Below are positions 17,313 through 25,705 of a stretch of 64,000 nt of DNA, in pieces. The stretch is from positions 186,001 to 250,000 of the forward strand of contig JAFVGA010000006.1 in the NCBI GenBank assembly GCA_017475235.1, read 5' to 3'. Below the pieces are notes generated by a model. It was not told the DNA's origin, did no database searches, and saw only the letters and a program-made list of their open reading frames with translations. A program made the translations under genes and the position numbers. The stretch's first letter is position 1; the number at the start of each line of letters is the position of its first letter. Origin of the DNA: Eubacterium sp. Its GTDB lineage: Bacteria > Bacillota > Clostridia > Lachnospirales > Lachnospiraceae.

Positions 17313-18670
17313 TATTTCTTCTCCCCCTTTCTACGCTCAGCAATAACCTTTTGCTTCATAGCCTTGATAGACTGCGTCAAATTACGTTTAGCTGGGCAAA
17401 TATAATTACATGTACCACACTCGATACATTCCATTCCATAACACTTAACAAATTCTTCCATATTGTCTGCATCAGCAAGTTTTGCAAGATTTGCGCAGAC
17501 TAATTTTTGTGGACATACTTTAACGCACATGCCACAATTCATACAGTTTGTCTTAGGAGCTTTTTCATAATCGTCTTCCATAAACGCAAGTAATGATGAA
17601 GCACCTTTTGTTACCGGAACATCTAGATTGAACATAGCCTGTCCCATCATTGGTCCACCGGCTATAACTTTTTTCACATCTTCTACCATTCCACCCATCT
17701 CATCAACTACATCTTGATAGCTCATTCCAAGTGAAACTTCTAAGTTACAAGGCTGATAGAAACCATCGCCAGAAACAGTCATAATACGACTAGTCAAAGG
17801 TTTATGGAATTTAACAGCCTGATAAATGTTATATACAGTATCTACGTTGTCCACGATACATCCAACATCTGCTGGAAGCATAGATGAATTCATCTTGCGC
17901 TTATTGATTGCGTAAATCACATGGCGCTCAGAACCTTGTGGATATTTTGTCTTCATTGGAACTACTTCAATCTTCTCTTCATTCGCTGTTAGCTTTTCGA
18001 ATAGTTCAATACAATCTTGCTTGTTATCTTCTATCGCAATGTATCCTTTGGCGTTCTCGAAAAGTGTAAGCATAATTTTAAGACCCTCAAGCATTTCTTC
18101 AGGGTTTTCAATCATCCTTCTGTAATCTGCTGTAATATATGGCTCACACTCACACGCATTTATAATTACGTGATCAATTGCGCTGTCATCCTTAGGTGTA
18201 ATCTTTACGTGTGTTGGGAAACAAGCTCCACCCATTCCTACGACACCACAGTCTTTGACAGCCTCGCGGATATACTCTTTCGTCCAAGGACTAGGTTTAG
18301 CCTCGTACTTGTATGTGTCACCAGACTTATCATTCTCAATGACAATACAAAGCCCCTTGCTTCCACCAACTAATTCTCTTTCCTCAATCGCCTTAACTGT
18401 TCCAGCAATTGATGAATGAACGTTAGCAGAAATAAAAGCGCTTGCTTCAGCAATAAGCTGCCCCTTTAGCACTTTATCGCCCACTTCCACTACAGGTTTG
18501 GCAGGCGCACCAATGTGCATGGAACAAGGAATTACAACTTCATCCTTTGGAAAAACTTTTCTGACAGGAAGATCTTTAGACATATCTTTTCCTTCCGTTG
18601 GATGAACTCCACCAGAAAAAGTTTTTATAAAGCTTATTCTGTTTTTAAAACTGAAAGTTTTGTTAAACAT
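17312..18670 (-). CDS. rnfC: Rnf complex subunit C
   Basis: 452 residues. The motifs are FSGGVHPTEGKD, the NADH/FMN-binding core with GMGGACFPTHVK and two 4Fe-4S motifs, CMNCGMCVKVCP and CIECGTCNYICP. RnfC is the peripheral NAD-reducing subunit. It lies 8 bases after the LDH2-type gene and starts the order C-D-G-E-A-B that is usual in Clostridia. Confidence 0.96.
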   Translation of the reverse strand: MFNKTFSFKNRISFIKTFSGGVHPTEGKDMSKDLPVRKVFPKDEVVIPCSMHIGAPAKPVVEVGDKVLKGQLIAEASAFISANVHSSIAGTVKAIEERELVGGSKGLCIVIENDKSGDTYKYEAKPSPWTKEYIREAVKDCGVVGMGGACFPTHVKITPKDDSAIDHVIINACECEPYITADYRRMIENPEEMLEGLKIMLTLFENAKGYIAIEDNKQDCIELFEKLTANEEKIEVVPMKTKYPQGSERHVIYAINKRKMNSSMLPADVGCIVDNVDTVYNIYQAVKFHKPLTSRIMTVSGDGFYQPCNLEVSLGMSYQDVVDEMGGMVEDVKKVIAGGPMMGQAMFNLDVPVTKGASSLLAFMEDDYEKAPKTNCMNCGMCVKVCPQKLVCANLAKLADADNMEEFVKCYGMECIECGTCNYICPAKRNLTQSIKAMKQKVIAERRKGEKK

Positions 18671-18678
18671 ATAGCTCC

Positions 18679-19794
18679 TTAATCTTCAAATGGGAAATGA
18701 TACTGATCAAGTCCCAAAGTATCTCTTAGTTCAATCAATTCTTTTTGAATAGAATCGCCAACTGGAACACCTTTGTCTTTTCTTTCCATCCAGGCTTCGT
18801 GTTCTTTCTCACCAGCTGTGTAAATTCTATCTTGACCTGGTGCTTTCTCAGATGCACGTAGGCCTCTTAAGATATCACCAGATGTTTTCTTAAATGTATC
18901 TAGTCCCATAAAGAACTCTGGGTTAATAACAAAGAAGAAATGACCTAACTTATACATTCTAGGATTTCCATCTTCATCTACACCATTCAAGTCTTTCATA
19001 AATGGTCCACCAGCCAATGCAGCTGATAGGATTTCAACTATAGTTGTGAAACCATAACCTTTGTAGCCGGCTGTCTCTTCTCCCAAACCACCAAGTGGCA
19101 ACAATGCAGCATTACCTGCACGCATATCTTTTAGGATTTTGCCGGAGTCAGTCATAGTCTCACCGTCTTTATTTACAACACAACCTGCTGGAGTGTCTTT
19201 TCCCATTCTCTCATAAAACTCAATCTTTCCGTTTTGCATAATACAAGTCGCACAATCAAAGTTAAATGGAAAGTCTTCGTCGGTTGGCATTGTGAAAGTC
19301 ATTGGGTTTGTTCCCATCATTGGTTCTACACCAAAAGTTGGTGCAACTGATGGTCTAGCATTTGTGCCAGAAATACCAATCAAGCCTTCCTTCTCTGCCA
19401 TAGTTGTCCAGTAACCCGCAATACCATAGTGAGTTGAATTGTAAATAGTTCCTCCAGCCATTCCATATGTCTTTGCTTTCTCAATAAGCATCTCCATCAT
19501 CTTATGACTAGCAACCATACCCATTCCATCGTGAGCGTCGATAACTACTGTGGTAGGTGTTTCCTTAACAACTTCTATCTCTGTCTTTGGAAGCAATGTT
19601 CCATTTTTAATTCTATCTAAATATATTGGTTTGAAACGATTACATCCGTGGCTCTCAATTCCACGTCTGTCACTCTCTAAAAGAACGTCCGCACAAATAG
19701 CAGCGTCCTCTCTTGGAACTCCGTATTTCTCAAACACATCAATCATAAAATCATTCATTAAATCCCAATCTACATATGGTCTTGTCTCTGCCAT
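18679..19794 (-). CDS. LDH2-family malate/L-lactate-type dehydrogenase
   Basis: 371 residues. The family features are the N-terminal helical part (CADVLLESDRRGIESHGCNRF), STHYGIAGYWTTMA and GTNPMTFTMPT. This is the NAD(P)-dependent oxidoreductase family (PF02615) of malate, L-lactate, sulfolactate and ureidoglycolate dehydrogenases, unrelated to classical LDH. The substrate cannot be fixed from sequence. It is the first gene of the rnf transcription unit, so it may feed or draw NADH linked to Rnf. An extended -10 and AAAAGGAG precede it. Confidence 0.88.
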   Translation of the reverse strand: MAETRPYVDWDLMNDFMIDVFEKYGVPREDAAICADVLLESDRRGIESHGCNRFKPIYLDRIKNGTLLPKTEIEVVKETPTTVVIDAHDGMGMVASHKMMEMLIEKAKTYGMAGGTIYNSTHYGIAGYWTTMAEKEGLIGISGTNARPSVAPTFGVEPMMGTNPMTFTMPTDEDFPFNFDCATCIMQNGKIEFYERMGKDTPAGCVVNKDGETMTDSGKILKDMRAGNAALLPLGGLGEETAGYKGYGFTTIVEILSAALAGGPFMKDLNGVDEDGNPRMYKLGHFFFVINPEFFMGLDTFKKTSGDILRGLRASEKAPGQDRIYTAGEKEHEAWMERKDKGVPVGDSIQKELIELRDTLGLDQYHFPFED

Positions 19795-19828
19795 TTATTT
19801 CAATCTCCTTTTCGCACAATCTTTTAAT

Positions 19829-19837
19829 ATTATAGCA
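19829..19837 (-). promoter_or_regulatory. Extended -10 of the LDH2-rnf operon
   Basis: The reverse strand reads TGCTATAAT, about 35 bases before ATG at 19794. It lies back to back with the plus-strand promoter at 19867. Confidence 0.7.
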
Positions 19838-19866
19838 CTATTTCCTACTAATTTGGGCTTAAATTA

Positions 19867-19875
19867 TGCTATAAT
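19867..19875 (+). promoter_or_regulatory. Extended -10 of the exonuclease gene
   Basis: TGCTATAAT ends only 7 bases before ATG 19883, which would make that transcript leaderless. Confidence 0.65.
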
Positions 19876-19882
19876 TTTTCTT

Positions 19883-20968
19883 ATGTTAGTGATAAAAGAT
19901 CGGGCTGAAATGAATATCGATTATCCAATCGAAAAGTTTTCGGACAAAGAAAAAATTTTATATTTCGACATAGAAACGACTGGGCTATCTAGAAAGTATT
20001 GCTCTATTTATTTGATTGGAGTAATGTACTTTGACGATGGCGAATGGATGTATGCTCAGTGGTTTGCCGACAACTATAATGATGAAGCAAATGTCATTAT
20101 GGCTTTCGAGAAATTTATTAAGGACTATGATTGTTTGATTCACTTTAATGGAAATAGTTTTGACATTCCTTTTGTTAAAGAACGTGCTGAGAAATACAAT
20201 ATCGATTTGGATTTAGATAGACTAAAGAGTGTCGACATCTACAAAGACATATCTTCTTTGAAAAATATTTTAAATCTTCCAAACTTAAAACAAAAAACTT
20301 TAGAGGAAGCTATTGGAATAAAACGAACAGATCCATTCTCTGGCGGTGAATTAGTTGAGGTATATAAAGAATACGTTCGCACTAAAGACGAGAAGCTTAT
20401 CTACCCACTTCTACTTCACAACCGAGAAGATGTTTTATATATGGGTAAGATTACTGAACTACTAAGTCTATGTGACTTCTTCAAAGGAAACTTTGAGATT
20501 TCTGATTGGAATGTTTCTGAATATAAAGATATGGATGGAAATGATAAAAAAGAGTTGGTTATAAATATTGTTTCCAATAAATCTATTTCTGCAGTCGATA
20601 TTTCACAGACAGATGATTCATATTCACTTATGATAAGGGACAATAAATGTCAATTAAAGATAAAGGTATTAGAGGATACATTAAAACTATTCTTTGATAA
20701 TTACAAAGAATACTACTATCTACCAGAAGAGGATAAAGCGATTCACAAATCAGTATCACAATTCGTTTATAAAAAATACCGCGAGCAAGCTAAAGCATCT
20801 ACCTGTTATGAAAATGTTAATGATTGCTTTGTTTCAGCTTATGGAGATTTTAAATATATTTTCAAATCAGATAACAATTCAAGATTTGAGTTTATTAGAG
20901 TATCCGATTTAAACGATGACAATTTAAAAGATTATTTAATAGGTTTTTTAAATAGTTTAAAAATATAA
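19883..20968 (+). CDS. Ribonuclease-H-like exonuclease, YprB type
   Basis: About 361 residues. The DEDD exonuclease motifs are in order: ILYFDIETTGLS (motif I), HFNGNSFDIPFVKERA (motif II) and LLHNREDVLYM (motif III), matching the RNase_H_2 family that includes Bacillus YprB. It probably trims 3' ends of nucleic acid. The C-terminal half is beta-rich and unassigned. Start choice: ATG 19883 lies 7 bases after an extended -10 and has no SD, suggesting leaderless translation. ATG 19910 in the same frame is the alternative and also has a poor SD. Confidence 0.82.
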   Translation: MLVIKDRAEMNIDYPIEKFSDKEKILYFDIETTGLSRKYCSIYLIGVMYFDDGEWMYAQWFADNYNDEANVIMAFEKFIKDYDCLIHFNGNSFDIPFVKERAEKYNIDLDLDRLKSVDIYKDISSLKNILNLPNLKQKTLEEAIGIKRTDPFSGGELVEVYKEYVRTKDEKLIYPLLLHNREDVLYMGKITELLSLCDFFKGNFEISDWNVSEYKDMDGNDKKELVINIVSNKSISAVDISQTDDSYSLMIRDNKCQLKIKVLEDTLKLFFDNYKEYYYLPEEDKAIHKSVSQFVYKKYREQAKASTCYENVNDCFVSAYGDFKYIFKSDNNSRFEFIRVSDLNDDNLKDYLIGFLNSLKI

Positions 20969-20977
20969 TATAAAGAA

Positions 20978-21006
20978 AAGCGAGGCTTAATGCCTCGCTC
21001 TTTTTT
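20978..21006. terminator. Bidirectional terminator
   Basis: AGCGAGGC, loop TTAAT, GCCTCGCT, then six T; A-rich on the other side. It serves the exonuclease gene and the convergent lipoprotein gene. Confidence 0.88.
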
Positions 21007-22465
21007 ATTTCCAAAGTCTCTTTATAGATCTATAAATCTTACGAATATTTATTGAAGGTGCATACTTATCTGGTATACCACTTACTCTAATTGTTTGTTC
21101 TGGATTCTTTGAACCAATCTTCGAAGGCTTGTAAGCAACCTTCTTGTTTAGATCAAATACTTGCGCCCAATAAGTAATTGTGTAAGCCTTAGTACCCTTA
21201 TTGTACTTTCCATAGTATTTGTATGTTGGATATACATATACAAAATATCTATAATCATGTGCCTTTTCAGGAAGTTTAACCTTATATCCTATATCGCTTG
21301 AATCAAGCACTCTTCCTTCCGAATGATAGATTCTCTTTTTCTTATAGTTTGATTCGCCTGGTTGAGCTAGATAAACTAGAGCTTTATCGTTAATTTTAAT
21401 CTTTTTGTTTTTCTTCTTATATTTCTTAGCTTTTTTATAAACTGATTTTACTTCGTCGCCAAGGAATTGGTGGACAACAAGATTTTTTTCCTGTTTAGTT
21501 ATCTTTGAATTTGTTTTAATATACTCATCAACAGTAATGTAATCATCTTCGGCCAGCTTAGTGTACGGTTTATTAATCATTATGTCACCACGCACATTAC
21601 TAATTCCAAAGAGATAACTTGAAGCATTATTTCCAAGTTTATATTTTTCAAAACAAGGTGCTATAGTAATTCTTTTCAATTTTTTACAATCTTTTAAAGC
21701 ATAAAATTCATCCGGTTCATCAAAACTTTCGTCGAATTCAAATGGTTCTGGTTTAGCTTTGACTTTTTTAACCTTACCATTTTTACCTGTAACTGTTTCA
21801 AATTGAGCTACAGTTGGGTAAGAATATGAACCATATGTAGAATATACTTTTCCATGAGTTGAAGCTCTGTCATCGTCGCTCTCGACTGTGGCATAAATTC
21901 CTACTTCTTCACAATTAGGGAAATTACATATGCTGCCATAACCAGTGTCATGTTTCCATACTGTCTTTACACTTTCAAAATTCTTTTTACTATTTGCGTC
22001 TTTGTAATCATAAAAAGTTGCTGCATTAGGTATATAAAGTATATCAGTTTTTGGAAGTATATTTGTCCAGCTGTGTTCTCCACACTCAATTAACTCCACG
22101 TCCATCCCAAATACCATAACTGATTTTGGATCCAGTTTTCCGATACGCTCACAAATCTTTTCTTTTTCATCATCTTGAACATCAAAATATGTACGGAAAT
22201 AAAGTATGCCAATTGCATTGTCCTTAACATTTTTACTTAAAACGTTAAAGAACTTATCAATATCAGCACCAGGATAAAAACCTATATCTAGACGTTCTTT
22301 TTCTTTGTCATAACCCAGTTTTAATTTACCAGTTTTCTTTGCATATTTAGAAATGCTCTTAAAAGTTTTCTTAAGCGGCGATTCTGTTTGAACTTGAGTT
22401 CCACAAGCACAAATCATCAATCCCACAACTAAAACTATTCCTATTAATAAAACCTTCTTTTTCAT
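21005..22465 (-). CDS. Lipoprotein of unknown function
   Basis: 486 residues with a lipoprotein signal (KKVLLIGIVLVVGLMICACG; the lipid-bearing cysteine is near residue 22). The body has segments such as DILYIPNAATFYDYK and CKKLKRITIAPCFEKYK that look like irregular leucine-rich or surface-repeat strands, then a lysine- and tyrosine-rich beta C-terminus. No catalytic motif is recognised. It is last in the recG-ddl-murF-Big2-lipoprotein run, with a start 22 bases after the upstream stop. Confidence 0.7.
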   Translation of the reverse strand: MKKKVLLIGIVLVVGLMICACGTQVQTESPLKKTFKSISKYAKKTGKLKLGYDKEKERLDIGFYPGADIDKFFNVLSKNVKDNAIGILYFRTYFDVQDDEKEKICERIGKLDPKSVMVFGMDVELIECGEHSWTNILPKTDILYIPNAATFYDYKDANSKKNFESVKTVWKHDTGYGSICNFPNCEEVGIYATVESDDDRASTHGKVYSTYGSYSYPTVAQFETVTGKNGKVKKVKAKPEPFEFDESFDEPDEFYALKDCKKLKRITIAPCFEKYKLGNNASSYLFGISNVRGDIMINKPYTKLAEDDYITVDEYIKTNSKITKQEKNLVVHQFLGDEVKSVYKKAKKYKKKNKKIKINDKALVYLAQPGESNYKKKRIYHSEGRVLDSSDIGYKVKLPEKAHDYRYFVYVYPTYKYYGKYNKGTKAYTITYWAQVFDLNKKVAYKPSKIGSKNPEQTIRVSGIPDKYAPSINIRKIYRSIKRLWK

Positions 22466-22487
22466 TTTCTAACCTCACACATTTTAT

Positions 22488-23294
22488 TTATTCAAAATAA
22501 TTACTCATTGGGTAATTGAATCCAAAACTTTCAGTATATACTTTTGTTTTTAATTCTTTCATAACTCGATCAAACATATATGCTTGATATCTTACATATG
22601 GGAACAAAAGATTTTTGGCATAATCATGAAATCCTTCAGGAATATTTGTCGAAGTAAACGATAATGAACTAGCCTCATCTTTAAGTCTATTTACATCCCA
22701 AATGCCAACCACATTATAATCATATGTTCCATCCTTATACTCAAACTTGCATTTTCTCTTATCACCAACTTTAAATGTTAGTGTTATAGTTTCTGTATCA
22801 GAAATTGCATCAAATTCTAAGTAGTTTCCACTTGGATAATATCTAAGATTGCCAATAAAAACTCGATTGTCTTCTTTAAATTTTTTAATATATCGATAAC
22901 ATTTAGACTCTGCAATATATGTTCCCTTTTTCTTTATCTGCTTAGTAACTGCAGCCATAGTTTTGGCAGAAGTCTTTTTTGCAACTATGTGAGCAACCAC
23001 AATTATACATTTGAGTTTCTTCTTGCCAACTTTAGCGGTAACTGTACACTTGCCATCATCTTTACCTTTAACAACACCCTTCTTTGATACAGTCGCAATC
23101 TTTTTGTTAGATGATTTCCATTTGATCCTTTTCTTTTTTGCATTTTTTACTTTTAGTTTTACTGGTGAACCAATTCTAACTAATACTTGTTTCTTGTTAA
23201 GTTTTACTTTCGCCTCTGTTTGCACAAGTGAAAAATTAACACTTGTAAAGACAAGCGTTAAAGTAATTAAGCAAGCCAATATTCTTTTAACCAT
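22488..23294 (-). CDS. Secreted protein with Big2 (bacterial Ig-like) domain
   Basis: About 268 residues. The signal peptide (VKRILACLITLTLVFTSVNF) is followed by a group-2 bacterial Ig-like domain with the typical IKWKSSNKKIATVSKKGVVK and CTVTAKVGKKKLKC. The C-terminal half (about residues 110-268) is not recognised. The likely role is at the cell surface. ATG 23294 is preferred over ATG 23300 because AAGGAG stands 7 bases before it. It follows murF by 11 bases. Confidence 0.78.
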   Translation of the reverse strand: MVKRILACLITLTLVFTSVNFSLVQTEAKVKLNKKQVLVRIGSPVKLKVKNAKKKRIKWKSSNKKIATVSKKGVVKGKDDGKCTVTAKVGKKKLKCIIVVAHIVAKKTSAKTMAAVTKQIKKKGTYIAESKCYRYIKKFKEDNRVFIGNLRYYPSGNYLEFDAISDTETITLTFKVGDKRKCKFEYKDGTYDYNVVGIWDVNRLKDEASSLSFTSTNIPEGFHDYAKNLLFPYVRYQAYMFDRVMKELKTKVYTESFGFNYPMSNYFE

Positions 23295-23305
23295 ACTCAT
23301 TCTCC

Positions 23306-24652
23306 TTATTTTGAGAGTTCTTCCACAATCTCTTTAAACTTCATTCCGTTTGAAGCTTTAACCAAAACTGTATCACCTTCAGTTAAAATTTGGTCTGGGT
23401 CAAAATCTTCTTTAGTTTCAAAATATCTCACATCAGCATTTGTAACTGCATCTGCAATATTCTTTGATAGTTTTCCGATACAGATAACTAAATCAATATT
23501 TTTTGTATTTATAAAATCGCCCACTTCTCTATGAAGCGCTTCTTCGTCTTTTCCAAGTTCAAACATATCACCAAGTATTGCTACTTTGCGTCCATCTGAG
23601 TTATTTAAAACATCAATAGATGCTTTCATGCTCATTGGGTTTGCGTTATAGCAATCATCTATGATTGTTATTCCATTGTTCTCGTAAATATTGTTTCTTC
23701 CTCCGATTGCTTTAAGGCTTCTAATACCTTGATCAATCTCTTCCAAAGTCATTCCATAATGAACTCCAATACAAGTAGCTGCCAAAGCATTATGAATCAT
23801 ATGAAGACCTGGAATTGGAATATAAGTATCAAATTCAAAGTCATTATATTTAATAGTACAATTTGTACCATTCATTCCATCTGGTTCAATATTAAAAGCT
23901 GTGATGTCACGATTAGATTCTAGTCCATAGAATACAGGAGATCTGCCATTTACTTCTTCTATAGTTGCAAGTTTATCGTCATCGCCATTTAGAACCGTCA
24001 AACAATTTGGTTTAGCATTTTCAAACATTTCAGTCTTAGCTTTCAAAACACCATCTCTGTCATTTAAGTTTTCCAAATGACAAGTTCCAATATTTGTAAT
24101 TACACAAACATCTGGTTTAGAAACTTTAGATAGTCTTCTCATTTCGTCGAAGAAGCTGATGCCCATCTCTATAACGGCAATCTCATGCTCTTCGCGAATC
24201 TTTAGAAGAGTAAGTGGCATTCCAATTTCATTGTTAAAGTTTCCTTCAGTTTTAAGCACGTTAAACTTCTCAGATAAAACTGAGGCAATAATCTCTTTTG
24301 TGCTAGTCTTTCCAACACTTCCCGTAATGCCGATAATCTGGCAATCAAGTTGTTCACGATAAAACTCAGCAATATCCTTTAGCGCCTGTCCACTGTTTTT
24401 AACTAAAATGTAAGGCTGTTCTATATCTAACTTTTTCTCCGACAAAGTACAAAGCGCGCCTTTTTCAAAAACGTCCGCAATAAAATCATGACCATCTACT
24501 CTCGCTCCCACAAAAGGAATGTATAGATAGTCCTTTTTAATTTCTCTACTGTCTTTGTCGACACCAGACACAACCATGTCTAGCATTTCTTCTGGTCCAA
24601 AATATTCGCCGCCTGTAGCTCTAGCAATATTTCTCAAAGTAAGATTCTTCAT
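23306..24652 (-). CDS. murF: UDP-MurNAc-tripeptide--D-Ala-D-Ala ligase MurF
   Basis: 448 residues. The Mur ligase ATP loop GITGSVGKTSTKEII, central domain motif NIGTCHLENL and GGRNNIYENNGITIIDDCYNANP are all present. It joins D-Ala-D-Ala to the UDP-MurNAc-tripeptide in the cytoplasm. Its ATG overlaps the ddl stop, coupling it to the enzyme that makes its substrate. Confidence 0.96.
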   Translation of the reverse strand: MKNLTLRNIARATGGEYFGPEEMLDMVVSGVDKDSREIKKDYLYIPFVGARVDGHDFIADVFEKGALCTLSEKKLDIEQPYILVKNSGQALKDIAEFYREQLDCQIIGITGSVGKTSTKEIIASVLSEKFNVLKTEGNFNNEIGMPLTLLKIREEHEIAVIEMGISFFDEMRRLSKVSKPDVCVITNIGTCHLENLNDRDGVLKAKTEMFENAKPNCLTVLNGDDDKLATIEEVNGRSPVFYGLESNRDITAFNIEPDGMNGTNCTIKYNDFEFDTYIPIPGLHMIHNALAATCIGVHYGMTLEEIDQGIRSLKAIGGRNNIYENNGITIIDDCYNANPMSMKASIDVLNNSDGRKVAILGDMFELGKDEEALHREVGDFINTKNIDLVICIGKLSKNIADAVTNADVRYFETKEDFDPDQILTEGDTVLVKASNGMKFKEIVEELSK

Positions 24653-25689
24653 TAATCATCCTCATATTTCTTAAGTGATACTTCAACTATCTTTTCGCAA
24701 AGTTCTGGGAAATCCATTCCTATAGCTTTTGCTTCTTGTGGTATCAAACTAGTCTCTGTCATACCTGGTAATGTATTTACTTCTAGACAATACATATCAC
24801 CAGTTTCTGTCATAATAATATCTGCTCTAGCATAAACCTCACAACCAATTTCGTTACAAGCATCCTCTGCTATCTTTTGCATTTTTTGTGTCTGTTCTTC
24901 TGTAAGTTCCGCCGGACATACTTCCTCAGTAGCGCCTGGCTCATATTTGTTTTCATAATCATACCAACCATCTTTTGGAATTATCTCAACGACAGGCAAT
25001 GCTTTTCTCTCAAATACTCCGACAGAGAATTCTCTACCATCAATAAACTCTTCAACTAAAAGACTCTTATCAATCTTAAAGCACTCAAAGATAGCATCTT
25101 TATACTCTTCCTCATTGTTTGCAATATAAACTCCAACGCTCGATCCACCATTAGCTGCTTTTACAACTACTGGGAATTCCATGCCAGTCTTGGCAAAATC
25201 ATAATCATCATTCTTTTTCATCCAAATGCTTTGAGGTGTTGGTACGTCTCTTCCTTTGAAAATCTGCTTTGTCACACCCTTATCCATACCAATGGCACTT
25301 GCAACGTGTCCAGAACCAGTAAATTTAATGCAATACATATCAAACACAGCTTGAACTAGACCATCCTCGCCATATCTACCATGAAGCGCATTAAAAACAA
25401 TATCTGCTTGCTCACAAATAAACAAAACATTTTGTCCAAAGAATGGTCTGCCCTTCAAATAATATCTTGAAATATCTCCAGTCAATGAATCTATCTTATA
25501 TCTCTCAACATCAATATCATAATCATTAACACTATTTTCAAAAACGTTTGGATCAGTATGCCCAAAGTATGCGTCTACTAAAACAGCATTATGACCTTTT
25601 TCTCTTAATGCCTTACACACGTTATATCCTGTTTTGATTGAAATTGCACGCTCTGTACTTAGTCCCGCGCATAATACAGCAATATTCAT
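24652..25689 (-). CDS. ddl: D-alanine--D-alanine ligase
   Basis: 345 residues with the ATP-grasp pattern: HGRYGEDGLVQAVFDM, FPVVVKAANGGSSVGVYIAN and CLEVNTLPGMTETSLIPQEA. Ddl makes the D-Ala-D-Ala dipeptide for peptidoglycan. AAAGGAG precedes ATG at 25689. It lies between recG and murF in one run. Confidence 0.96.
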   Translation of the reverse strand: MNIAVLCAGLSTERAISIKTGYNVCKALREKGHNAVLVDAYFGHTDPNVFENSVNDYDIDVERYKIDSLTGDISRYYLKGRPFFGQNVLFICEQADIVFNALHGRYGEDGLVQAVFDMYCIKFTGSGHVASAIGMDKGVTKQIFKGRDVPTPQSIWMKKNDDYDFAKTGMEFPVVVKAANGGSSVGVYIANNEEEYKDAIFECFKIDKSLLVEEFIDGREFSVGVFERKALPVVEIIPKDGWYDYENKYEPGATEEVCPAELTEEQTQKMQKIAEDACNEIGCEVYARADIIMTETGDMYCLEVNTLPGMTETSLIPQEAKAIGMDFPELCEKIVEVSLKKYEDD

Positions 25690-25705
25690 AAAATCTCCTT
25701 TTCTC

